Shown in pieces: positions 53,500 to 60,705 of a stretch of 64,000 bases of DNA. The notes under the pieces are model-generated. The model ran no database searches and had not been told where the DNA came from. It saw only the letters and a list, made by a program, of their open reading frames with translations. Source of the DNA: Granulicella rosea (lineage in GTDB: Bacteria > Acidobacteriota > Terriglobia > Terriglobales > Acidobacteriaceae); the NCBI RefSeq assembly GCF_900188085.1, contig NZ_FZOU01000002.1, forward strand, positions 434,001-498,000, in the 5' to 3' direction. The first letter of the stretch is position 1. Each line of letters opens with the position of its first letter. A program made the translations under genes and the position numbers.

Positions 53500-53544
53500 C
53501 TCATAACCCAAAGGTCGTAGGTTCAAATCCTACCCCCGCAACCA
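53500..53544 (+). repeat. attR of element 1 / attL of element 2: tRNA-fMet 3' half, copy 2
   Basis: All 45 bases match 8468-8512, up to the CCA end. The 5' half of the tRNA is missing, so this copy is not a gene. Confidence 0.95.
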
Positions 53545-53558
53545 CTTAGCGAAACTTC

Positions 53559-53576
53559 CAACCCGGAATAACCCGG
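53559..53576 (+). repeat. Arm-type repeats at the left end of element 2 (AACCCGG x2)
   Basis: AACCCGG at 53560 and 53570, 10 bases apart. The same unit appears twice at the right end of element 2 (60028, 60039) and inverted at 59996. It differs from the ACTCCC unit of element 1. Confidence 0.5.
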
Positions 53577-53680
53577 TGTAAGAGCAGTAACATTTGCTCC
53601 GCCGGGTTTTCGCACGTTTGGACGCTCACCTTCATGGGTTATGCGCTCCTCAAAATCCTGTTAACGACTGCGGCGTTTGC

Positions 53681-54454
53681 CTAGCGCTTTGCTTCCATCA
53701 GCGCGTTGCCGTACACGTTCATCGTGGTCGAGATTTGGGCGTGCCGCATAAGCTTCTGCTGCACTCCCATCGGTGCTCCTGTTTCGTCCAGCCAGGACCG
53801 GTAGGTATGCCGGAAGGTGTGCCAACCGATGCTGCCGTACTTGGCGGCCGCATCCCACCGCTCATCGTGCAGCGGTAGGCGCTTCCCGTTCGGAACGGGA
53901 AAATCGGTCTTGCACCACTCACCTGCGACGGCCCCACAGTTCGGGCAATCCACGAGACAGCAACCAGCGGGACGGATGTAGTCCTGCCCGATTGGCGACG
54001 CGTGGAAATGCCGCCCCGTCATGGGGCTGACGAAAAGCAGGTCCGACTCTATGACTCCGGCTCCCTCGTCTCCCAACTTGGCGAGCGCGTCCCTCTCGGC
54101 TTCACGAATGAAGTCGAGCAAGATGGCAGCGAGATCCGGGTCAAGGGGCAGTTCGTCCTCCGAGTATTCCGTCTTGACCAGCTTCAGCCGACCATGAACG
54201 ACTGCTCGAACGATCTGCATACTGAGCTTCTGGAAGTGGATGTCCGGCTTTTCGAGAGCCAGGACTTCCTCAACGCGGAGACCCGAGCATTGCGCGAGTA
54301 GTGCCATCATGCGGTACGGTTGCGGAATCAGGGGAAGGATTAAAAAGAACTGCTCGACGGTGAGGATCACTGGTCGTTTCCGGCGTTTGCTGATGCCCTT
54401 GATTTCGACAAACTCCATCGGATTCCGTTGCCACTCGACCATCTCCCACAGCAT
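53681..54454 (-). pseudogene. Tyrosine recombinase of element 2, N-terminus lost
   Basis: The visible catalytic domain has GLRVEEV, VKTEYS, WHTFRHTYRSWLD, RHAQISTT and MNVYG, so all catalytic positions survive. Compared with the integrase at 8587 it contains an extra Cys-rich insert (CCLVDCPNCGAVAGEWCKT). Homology continues upstream of the first ATG as VIHRLYEKAM, to about 54485, where it stops inside the end of the next gene. The arm-binding and most of the core-binding domain are gone. Probably inactive. Confidence 0.8.
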
Positions 54455-54461
54455 GGCTTTC

Positions 54462-54968
54462 TCATACAGGCGATGTATGACTGTCGAATCCGTAGCTGTT
54501 CGCCGTTGCGAGTTCCTGCTTCTCCATTAGAAAATCGTCGCCGGTGATGATAAAGACTTCAAACTCTGGATGGATGTGCTTTGCCCCTGATTTCCGGACG
54601 AATGCTTCTTTTTCCTTCGCGTGCTTGATCAAATCCTTGTTCTTCCAGTGGGGCACAACAAGGTGCCATCGTCTAATCTTCACTGCCCCCAAGATCTCCA
54701 AGAGTTCTTGCTCGTTGTTCAAAAGTTTGCCGATATCTGCGGTGATCTTGCCCTTCTGCTTTTTGAGCAGTTCAGCAGGTGTCACGTAGTCCTGCGCGGA
54801 ATAGCACTGGTATGCGTTTCCGTCACTTGCAACGCCCTCAAGGCCGCAGTCACCGTGAGTCTCGTCGGCAATTTCCTGATATCCGCCCTGCTTGTAGCGC
54901 AGTTTGAGGACCTTCTGGATATGGTCTTCCCACTCCGTCGTTCCCCAAGGTGTGAAGTCTCCAGGCAT
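54462..54968 (-). CDS. Hypothetical protein, nuclease-like, probably truncated at its C-terminus
   Basis: 168 residues. GDCGLEG (39-45) followed by AYQCYSAQ recalls the PD-(D/E)xK pattern (GDxGxDG...QCK) of restriction-like enzymes, with the final Lys replaced by Tyr. The last codons run into the integrase coding region in another frame (54462-54490), so the natural C-terminus was probably lost by the same deletion that removed the integrase N-terminus. Family not recognised. Confidence 0.5.
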   Translation of the reverse strand: MPGDFTPWGTTEWEDHIQKVLKLRYKQGGYQEIADETHGDCGLEGVASDGNAYQCYSAQDYVTPAELLKKQKGKITADIGKLLNNEQELLEILGAVKIRRWHLVVPHWKNKDLIKHAKEKEAFVRKSGAKHIHPEFEVFIITGDDFLMEKQELATANSYGFDSHTSPV

Positions 54969-55079
54969 AGAGGCAATGCTCCGTTAAATTGCACCAGATG
55001 TCTAGCATAAACGGCTGGACGAGCGTCGTGCCGGTAGATCCCCGAGGAGACCACCGGTCTAAAGAATGCCAGCCACGAT

Positions 55080-55523
55080 CTAGCGCCTCATGCGGGCCAG
55101 TACCAACAAGTTGATCTCGTTCTTTTTTGCCGCTTGTTTAGGGGAGAGCTTCTGCTTGCGCATGATGTCGAAATAGAACTTCTTCTCCCACTCACTAATC
55201 CAGCAGCGGTCAAAGGCGTGCTCAATTGCCTCAGCATTCAAAGACTTGGATTGGTCTTTCCTGATTCTCTTGACCGCTTGGAATATCTTGTCGGACGGGA
55301 GCCCAATGAACTTCTTTACACAACAGTTTCCAACCGTTGTCTGTTCACGATTTCGCCGGTTGACCAGCACGCAGAGTTCGATAATCGGAAAGTGTCCACA
55401 GAGGCATGTCTCTGGAACCTCAGCTTCGTAGACCTCAAGCAGGGACCATTCCAATTTGGCTTCGTCCCAAGTCTTCGCTGCAGAGCGATTGATTATCTCG
55501 TTCGTAAGTTGGAATTGCGGCAA
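55080..55523 (-). CDS. Hypothetical protein with Cys-rich zinc-finger-like motif
   Basis: 147 residues. ETCLCGHFPIIELCVLV and TTVGNCCVKKFIGL give Cys40, Cys42, His44, Cys51, Cys67 and Cys68, a possible metal site. The C-terminal half is helical and basic (KAVKRIRK-like, SEWEKKFYFDIMRKQKLSPKQ). No function assigned. It sits between the nuclease-like fragment and the HEPN gene. Confidence 0.6.
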   Translation of the reverse strand: MPQFQLTNEIINRSAAKTWDEAKLEWSLLEVYEAEVPETCLCGHFPIIELCVLVNRRNREQTTVGNCCVKKFIGLPSDKIFQAVKRIRKDQSKSLNAEAIEHAFDRCWISEWEKKFYFDIMRKQKLSPKQAAKKNEINLLVLARMRR

Positions 55524-55684
55524 TCAGCCTCCGATTCTCAGGGACAGTTTACGCGCGACATTGAGGAATCAAGTCAAGTTCTTCATTGTCGGCCGGGCTA
55601 TCCAGCGGCTATCCCTGACTCTGTTTCATTGCCGGGGCGTATTCTACCCTTGGATCAGGACAGAGATACCTTCTCAGGCGTCGT

Positions 55685-56884
55685 TTAGCTTTTCTTAACC
55701 GGAGTCCGGACGATCATCATCGCATCGAACGATTCCTCGTCTTTTTCGATGGTAGTACCCGGATCAGGCCGTACTTTGGGGGCCTGCCGTGACCTCGCCA
55801 TGATCTCCTGGAATCGTGACTCGAGCCTCTGCAATGTAGGCACATCCGTGATCGCGAAGTAGTGAAAACTGCAGGGCAAGATGAACCGCACAAGCGCGTC
55901 GATTTTCTGGCCGCGATCTTGAGCTCCCAATAGATACATCAGGGCAAGCTGCTCGCCATCCTTCTGACGAGTTCCGCAATAGCGATATTGCCGGTCGGCG
56001 CTGTCCTGGTAGTACCGACCTTCTTGAAGACCGATATCAAAAGCGCCCCTGACTCGGTCCAAATGAATTTGCTGCGCGACAAAACTGCAGCAGTGCCGTG
56101 CGAGACGAAATGCCTGCGCAGCATCTTTCTGCGTTCTCTTAAGCGAAGAGTAACGAGCATTCATCGAGTCGAGGAGGGCATGGAGTTCGTTTGCCGGCTT
56201 TCGCAGAAAGACATACTTATTCTGCCGTCCTGCCAAGGCATCAATCAGATGGTTCAGGTTGTGGCGATATTTACCTTTCCCGAGTTGTTCGGGAGGCAGG
56301 CCGACGTGCAGCAAGGCGATCTTCAGGTACTTTTCAGCGGCTTCATGGGAATGAACGATGGCTCCCTGAACGTCGCCAGAAGAATGAAGTAAAGGACCCA
56401 CGTTCCTAAGGTCAAACCATGCTCGACGGCTAAGATCGCGCTGCATGGGCGAAAGCAGTGAAGGCATCATTTCCAGATTGTGGAGGGAAGAGAAATCCTG
56501 GCTGCTTTCGAGCGCAACTCTTGAAAGATACTTCCATTCCTCAAACGACGCCGGTTTGCCGTTATCTTCCAGTTCCTTGAGAAACGTGTCGAGTCCGCGT
56601 CTCTCAGACACACCGTTATGGATGATCTCGAGAACTTGGATGCGTCCGCGAAAGAAGATGGGATCGCGGGAGAGAACGCCGTCCCAAGCAGCCTCCTCCC
56701 CATAGCGCTGAATGAACCAAGCCGTAATCTTGCCAAGATACGCAAGGCTTTCCTCATCACGCTCCTCCTTGCCGATCAGAGCGTGATAGATGTCCAACGG
56801 ACGCAGGATCAGTGGAGTTTCCGCCATCTCAGCGTCTAGTTGTTCGATCTTTGCGTAGAGAAGCGCGTCATCCATCGGCGTCAA
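55685..56884 (-). CDS. HEPN-domain protein
   Basis: 399 residues. Residues about 170-280 match a HEPN domain (GAIVHSHEAAEKYLKIALLH, then KYRHNLNHLIDAL). RHNLNH (207-212) fits the R-x4-H ribonuclease motif, though His in this place is also found in non-catalytic HEPN proteins. The N-terminal 160 residues and the C-terminal 110 have no family I know. HEPN RNases act in toxin-antitoxin and phage defence; no nucleotidyltransferase partner is directly adjacent, but an AbiE pair lies just upstream. Confidence 0.65.
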   Translation of the reverse strand: MTPMDDALLYAKIEQLDAEMAETPLILRPLDIYHALIGKEERDEESLAYLGKITAWFIQRYGEEAAWDGVLSRDPIFFRGRIQVLEIIHNGVSERRGLDTFLKELEDNGKPASFEEWKYLSRVALESSQDFSSLHNLEMMPSLLSPMQRDLSRRAWFDLRNVGPLLHSSGDVQGAIVHSHEAAEKYLKIALLHVGLPPEQLGKGKYRHNLNHLIDALAGRQNKYVFLRKPANELHALLDSMNARYSSLKRTQKDAAQAFRLARHCCSFVAQQIHLDRVRGAFDIGLQEGRYYQDSADRQYRYCGTRQKDGEQLALMYLLGAQDRGQKIDALVRFILPCSFHYFAITDVPTLQRLESRFQEIMARSRQAPKVRPDPGTTIEKDEESFDAMMIVRTPVKKS

Positions 56885-56967
56885 TTGATTTCATCCATCG
56901 GCATCCTGTAAGGGGCTCGATCTAGCAACGGCCAGTTCCCAATACGGGATGGTTCAGTAGGACTTTA

Positions 56968-57882
56968 CTAAGTTTTCCATGGCCCACCGGGACCCCATAG
57001 AAGCGACGTTGCGGACTGCTCGTTCAGCACGGGAAGAATGAAATTCTCGATGGTTGCGGTGACATCTCTTAGACCGATTGGCTCGATATAGAGCTTGTTC
57101 TTCGTTACGAAGGCGTTCCATTGCTTTTGCTTCGTCTCATCGTCGTAGAACTCGGGAGTGAGGGCGATTGGGAGAAGCTCAAGCGGAAGCGTAGTTTTTC
57201 GACGTTCGAATGTTCGCCGTATGGCTTCGGAAAGGGAGGCACCAGTAAACGAGAACATCTGAGAGATTGTTCTCAAGTCGTGGAAGTCTTTCATGCGAGT
57301 GTTCGCCATTCCCAGCTTAACCAACGCTTCAAATTTCTCCGCCACAACGGTTTCTCGCGGATACGCAAGAAGGAGTGGGGCGGGAAACTCAAGAAGTGTC
57401 GGGAAGGATGTCTCCACGGGAGCGGGCGTGATGGCGTCTCCGAAGCCGATATCGATTTGTACCGGCAATCTGGCGTTCTCAAGGTATCCGAGAAACGTGG
57501 CTCGAATCCCTTCATAGTCCTGGTCCTCTTTTATCCGTTCCACTTTGACAGTTCCTGGATCGAATTGGAGACCATCGTCCTCAACAGCCAGCGTGCAGAT
57601 TTCTTCAAAGATTGCTTGGAACCGCTCTGGACTGTTGTTGCCAGTCGAGAGAAAGTCTGCATCTCGAGTGGGCCGGTGAGTTTGTTCAGTCCAAAGCTCG
57701 AATAACAGAGCCCCTTTCAGCACAAAGGAGTCTTTATGGTTGGATTTGCTAATTCGATATAAAACGCGTTCGAGGGCATACTTGGTCAGAAGAAGATTGA
57801 AGTCTTCCCTCTGGGTCCTTGCCCGATTCAGAAGGCGTTGCTTTACCGATGCGGCGACATTCGTGGGGCTAGCGTTACTCAG
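56968..57882 (-). CDS. AbiEii-type nucleotidyltransferase toxin, CTG start
   Basis: 304 residues if translated from the CTG at 57882. This codon overlaps the stop of the antitoxin gene (CTGA, in place of the usual ATGA) and has GGAGG 7 bases upstream. The first in-frame GTG (57723) would remove the conserved start. The recovered N-terminus reads NVAASVKQRLLNRARTQ, DFNLLLTKYALERVLYRIS, DSFVLKGALLFELW, as in AbiEii, and RPTRDADFL holds the DxD metal ligands. Toxin partner of the preceding AbiEi. Confidence 0.8.
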   Translation of the reverse strand: MSNASPTNVAASVKQRLLNRARTQREDFNLLLTKYALERVLYRISKSNHKDSFVLKGALLFELWTEQTHRPTRDADFLSTGNNSPERFQAIFEEICTLAVEDDGLQFDPGTVKVERIKEDQDYEGIRATFLGYLENARLPVQIDIGFGDAITPAPVETSFPTLLEFPAPLLLAYPRETVVAEKFEALVKLGMANTRMKDFHDLRTISQMFSFTGASLSEAIRRTFERRKTTLPLELLPIALTPEFYDDETKQKQWNAFVTKNKLYIEPIGLRDVTATIENFILPVLNEQSATSLLWGPGGPWKT

Positions 57883-58478
57883 ACGAGCGCCTCCATGTAG
57901 GGCCGAATCACGTTCAGAACCCTACAGATCTTTGCAGCTTCCCATAGATCATCCATAGAAGCCTTTCTTTCTTTATATGCGGCGCGAAGTGCTTGGATCG
58001 CAGTCTCCATGCCGATTTTGGAGCGAAATTTGAAGCAATCCGCGACTGTTTTTGCCGGGGTATACACCCGCAGAATCCCGCCATCCACGGAGTGCGTTTC
58101 GATGCCGTATTCAAACGCAGATTTGGAGAAATGGACGATTCGGATCGGAGGAAAATCGATTCTAGGGGTCCATGCGCCACGTTCGATGGCGAGCCACGTC
58201 TCAAATGGGTTTTCAGTGGTGAGCTCGTGATAACGAAGAGCCGACGAGAGGCAGAGAACTCCTGAAGGGATTCGTTTGGCGACTTCCAGGATCGTTTCGT
58301 ACTCCGAAATCGAGACATTTTTCGCACGGTACAGCCCGCGGCCAACCCTCTCGATCCGTCCGGCCTGGGCGAGATTCCAGAGATGGGAACGGTCGAGGTC
58401 ATGTTCTCGTAGGTCTTTGGAGCGTACGAGTTTTCGCTCCTGCACGATGGCCCCGACGGATTCGACCTTCTTGCTCAC
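57879..58478 (-). CDS. AbiEi-type antitoxin and repressor
   Basis: 199 residues from a GTG at 58478. Winged HTH (VRSKDLREHDLDRSHLWNLAQAGRIERVGRGLY lies at about 18-50), then the AbiEi_1 domain (GVLCLSSALRYHELT, PPIRIVHFS, IRVYTPAKTVADCFKFRSKIG-like stretch). Canonical type IV antitoxin, clearly different from the one at 52581. A 13-bp palindrome surrounds its promoter. Confidence 0.88.
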   Translation of the reverse strand: MSKKVESVGAIVQERKLVRSKDLREHDLDRSHLWNLAQAGRIERVGRGLYRAKNVSISEYETILEVAKRIPSGVLCLSSALRYHELTTENPFETWLAIERGAWTPRIDFPPIRIVHFSKSAFEYGIETHSVDGGILRVYTPAKTVADCFKFRSKIGMETAIQALRAAYKERKASMDDLWEAAKICRVLNVIRPYMEALV

Positions 58479-58486
58479 GGTTACAT

Positions 58487-58534
58487 CCTATCAAAACCTT
58501 TACACTTGTCAACATCTGTCGAGGTTTTGATAGG
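58487..58534 (-). promoter_or_regulatory. Promoter-operator of the second AbiE pair
   Basis: Arms CCTATCAAAACCT (58487-58499) and AGGTTTTGATAGG (58522-58534), perfect over 13 bp. On the minus strand TTGACA lies between them and, about 16 bases on, TAGGAT at the inner arm acts as -10. The GTG start follows within a few bases and has no Shine-Dalgarno, so the message may be almost leaderless. Confidence 0.7.
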
Positions 58535-58562
58535 TTCTGCCGCGCTGGATTCAGGATTACAT

Positions 58563-58600
58563 CCGTCCTTGTGAAGGTATATATACCTTCACAAGGACGG
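58563..58600. promoter_or_regulatory. 38-bp perfect palindrome
   Basis: Two 19-base halves with no spacer, beginning CCGTCCTTGTGAAGG and centred on TATATATA. It lies between the divergent abiEi and AbiEi-like genes, 59 bases before the latter's ATG. Confidence 0.75.
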
Positions 58601-58615
58601 TATATTTCCCAAAAC

Positions 58616-58655
58616 TGGCTTCAGTGCTATGTATATATACCTAGCACTGAAGCCA
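58616..58655. promoter_or_regulatory. 14-bp inverted repeat before the AbiEi-like gene
   Basis: TGGCTTCAGTGCTA (58616-58629) and TAGCACTGAAGCCA (58642-58655) with a 12-base spacer containing TATATATACC. It ends 3 bases before the ATG at 58659. Together with the 38-bp palindrome, a likely double operator; the TATATA centre could also be the -10 box. Confidence 0.7.
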
Positions 58656-58658
58656 AGA

Positions 58659-59516
58659 ATGCGCCTCAAGACCCAACTCGCGATCAAAGCCGACATCGAA
58701 TCGCTACCGCCTCGCGCGTGGAGCCGCAAGGACCTTCAGAAATACCTGGCTGAAAAGCGAGAAGCTTGGAACGCTCCCCAATACTTCAGTACTGGATTGT
58801 TTATCGACTTTCTCGTAGAGAATGAACTTGCTCGAACATCCGAGATTCGGTCAAAGGAATACGGCTCAAAATCCAGGTATGTAACGGGCGAACTCACCAT
58901 CCTCCCTTTCGCCTGTTCCTTTTTCCCACGTTCATACGTTTCGCATGCCACAGCTCTCCACGTTCACGGTTTCTTGCCGATTGGAACAATCTACGTCAAC
59001 CATGAGCAGAGTCCCAAAAAGACCACGTCACGACTCAGCCAAGGGCGCATCGATCAAGCATTTCAGAATCAACCCCGCCGTTCGGCCTTCGAATTCAGGA
59101 CGGAGCGCCACACTGTCATTTTCTTGAACGGCAAGAACACCCGTGACGCAGGCGTGATCGAAACCACAGGACCCTCAGGAGAGCTTCTACGCTGCTCATC
59201 CTTGGAGAGAACCTTGATCGACTGTGTCGTACGCCCGCAGTATGTTGGAGGAATAGAAGCCTTGGCAACAATCCTTCCTAACGCGATTGATCGGGTCTCA
59301 ACAGAGGAGATCGTGAGGCTGCTGGCTCAAACGAAATACGCCTGCCCATACCATCAATCGCTCGGATTTCTCCTTGAAAGGGCCGGGGTGGCTGGGGTTC
59401 ATCTCGAACCTCTTCGCAGACTGCCGCGGCGCTTCAAGTTCTACCTGGATTACGGGATGAAGATTCCACTGTACGACCCCGACTGGCAGGTTTACTACCC
59501 CGCCACCATGAAATAA
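58659..59516 (+). CDS. Lone AbiEi-like transcriptional regulator
   Basis: 285 residues from the ATG at 58659 (MRLKTQL); an upstream ATG at 58629 lies inside the operator. The N-terminal region (WSRKDLQKYLAEKREAWNAP) looks like a winged HTH. The middle has AbiEi features (YVSHATALHVHGFLP, LLRCSSLERTLIDCVVRPQYVGG at about 189-211), and KFYLDYGMKIPLY is near the end. No AbiEii toxin follows, so it may be an orphan antitoxin or a regulator. Confidence 0.65.
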   Translation: MRLKTQLAIKADIESLPPRAWSRKDLQKYLAEKREAWNAPQYFSTGLFIDFLVENELARTSEIRSKEYGSKSRYVTGELTILPFACSFFPRSYVSHATALHVHGFLPIGTIYVNHEQSPKKTTSRLSQGRIDQAFQNQPRRSAFEFRTERHTVIFLNGKNTRDAGVIETTGPSGELLRCSSLERTLIDCVVRPQYVGGIEALATILPNAIDRVSTEEIVRLLAQTKYACPYHQSLGFLLERAGVAGVHLEPLRRLPRRFKFYLDYGMKIPLYDPDWQVYYPATMK

Positions 59517-59548
59517 GCACATGGTGAAAGGACTCCGCGACGCTCTCG

Positions 59549-59923
59549 TTATACGGGCTGTCGCGCGTTGATCGCTTCAACGAGGCCTTCCAGGGGCTTT
59601 AGGTCACCCTTCTCGATGAACTCGACGGGGGCTTGATTTTCGAGATGCTTGTTTGGAGCGTTCAAAAAGATGCGTGCGCGTTTCTTGTTCCCGGCATGAA
59701 GTTCCACGATTGCCACCCAGATGCGGTAAACGCGGCGAAGTTCCGGCTGCAGGCTGCTGGCGTCGGGGTGCTTGCGAACACTCGGAGCCTTCTTGCCGAT
59801 AGCCATAGCAATCGTTGAGACCGGCAGTTGGATATCGCTCGCAATATGCGAGGCATCGAGTCGACCGGACTGTGGATTGAAAAGGGCAGGATCGGCGCTC
59901 ACAAAGGCAGGGGTACTCGACAT
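59549..59923 (-). CDS. MbcA/ParS/Xre-type antitoxin-like protein (DUF2384)
   Basis: 124 residues. HTH-like N-terminus (HIASDIQLPVSTIAMAIG), then the typical C-terminal segment RRVYRIWVAIVELHAGNKKRARIFLNAPNKHLENQAPVEFI (residues about 64-104) and GDLKPLEGLVEAI. In RES-Xre and MbcTA systems this protein neutralises an NAD-degrading RES toxin. No RES gene is adjacent, so it is an orphan here. GGTGA precedes the ATG. Confidence 0.75.
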   Translation of the reverse strand: MSSTPAFVSADPALFNPQSGRLDASHIASDIQLPVSTIAMAIGKKAPSVRKHPDASSLQPELRRVYRIWVAIVELHAGNKKRARIFLNAPNKHLENQAPVEFIEKGDLKPLEGLVEAINARQPV

Positions 59924-59995
59924 TCAGATCACCTCTGCGCACCATGATAAGTTCTCGTTCAGGTCTCGAAAAGGTATCGTCAAAGTGATTCTCAC

Positions 59996-60046
59996 CGGGT
60001 TGGAAATCCAAAGGTCGTTGGGTTTTCAACCCGGTTTCAACCCGAC
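59996..60046 (+). repeat. Arm-type repeats at the right end of element 2 (AACCCG units)
   Basis: Inverted CCGGGTT at 59996-60002, then AACCCGG at 60028 and AACCCGA at 60039, 11 bases apart. They match the unit at 53559-53576. Confidence 0.5.
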
Positions 60047-60140
60047 GTAAAAACTCCCTTCTCCTACTTTCAAGGACTTACGGCTACTTAAGGCTCCCGA
60101 TCGGGCCATGTAACTCGTTGAAACTACGTTTCTACTGCCA

Positions 60141-60183
60141 CTCATAACCCAAAGGTCGTAGGTTCAAATCCTCCCCCGCAACC
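60141..60183 (+). repeat. attR of element 2: tRNA-fMet 3' half, copy 3 (damaged)
   Basis: Same as copy 1 up to CAACC, except that the A of CCTACCCCC is deleted and the final A of CCA is G. The next bases (ATCAAATCA) also match the flank just inside element 1's left end, pointing to a third element of the element-1 type. Confidence 0.9.
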
Positions 60184-60228
60184 GATCAAATCAGCAACTT
60201 ACAAAAGTCTATAACTATCAGTCAGTAG

Positions 60229-60249
60229 ACTCCCAAAAACTCCCAATAG
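60229..60249 (+). repeat. ACTCCC arm repeats beside att copy 3
   Basis: ACTCCC at 60229 and 60239, 10 bases apart, ending CCCAATAG; almost the arrangement at 8552-8572. Confidence 0.55.
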
Positions 60250-60262
60250 TAAGATGCTGAGT

Positions 60263-60559
60263 TCAGGTGCTCGCTCTAAAAGGCTTGAGCGCCATCTCTA
60301 CCACCTTCCCATTCGCTTCCCGCTTCGATGAAGACATTGCATATCCATAAACGTTCATTGGCTTCTGGATAAGAAGCGTGCGGAACGCGTGCCAGCCGAC
60401 GGTCCCCGTACTTGCCGGAGTCTCCATGCGCGTCTCGCGCAGAAGCATGCGAACGCCGTTTCCGGTTTTCCGATCCTGGTTACACCAGGCGCCAGGCGCC
60501 GCCTCGAAACTCGGACATGCAACCGCACAGCAACCCAAGGGGGAGGATGGTCGCTGCAA
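60263..60559 (-). pseudogene. Stub of a third tyrosine recombinase
   Basis: 98 codons. The end (MNVYGYAMSSSKREANGKVV) is close to the integrase at 8587, but WHAFR is joined almost directly to MNVYG, so about 28 residues with the second half of the catalytic site are deleted. The upstream part (CCAVACPSFEAAPGAWCNQ) resembles the Cys-rich insert of the 53681 integrase. Everything before that is missing. Non-functional. Confidence 0.8.
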
Positions 60560-60705
60560 ACTGATCAGTCGCGGCGATTTTGGTCATAAGATCGCGTAGC
60601 AGTCTAGTCGTTCCTGCAGGTATGGCTAACAGGTCAGATAACAGAGCGAGAACTGTGAAGAGGCGTGATGCCTTGCACGCTCGTCATGTGACCGTCTTCG
60701 TATTT

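Larger units (their letters stand above)
8513..53544. mobile_element. Element 1: integrative and conjugative element in tRNA-fMet
   Basis: About 45 kb between two perfect 45-bp att repeats. The integrase lies just inside the left end and the AbiE genes just inside the right end. It carries a MobF relaxase, a coupling protein, VirB2-6 and VirB8-11 proteins, SSB, ParB, ArdC, defence and efflux cargo. All transfer genes are full length with intact Walker motifs, so the element may be functional. No replication initiator and no ParA were found. Confidence 0.9.
53545..60183. mobile_element. Element 2: decayed genomic island
   Basis: 6.6 kb between att copies 2 and 3. It has a truncated integrase next to its left end, in the same orientation as element 1, and only toxin-antitoxin, HEPN and unknown genes as cargo. 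No transfer genes. The right att copy has a 1-base deletion. Probably an older insertion. Confidence 0.75.

Noticed and set aside
53500-53544. A second tRNA-Met gene
   Set aside because: Only the 3' half is present; the D arm and acceptor 5' strand are missing, so it is an att copy.
60141-60183. A third tRNA-Met gene
   Set aside because: Only the 3' half, with a deletion in the T-stem.
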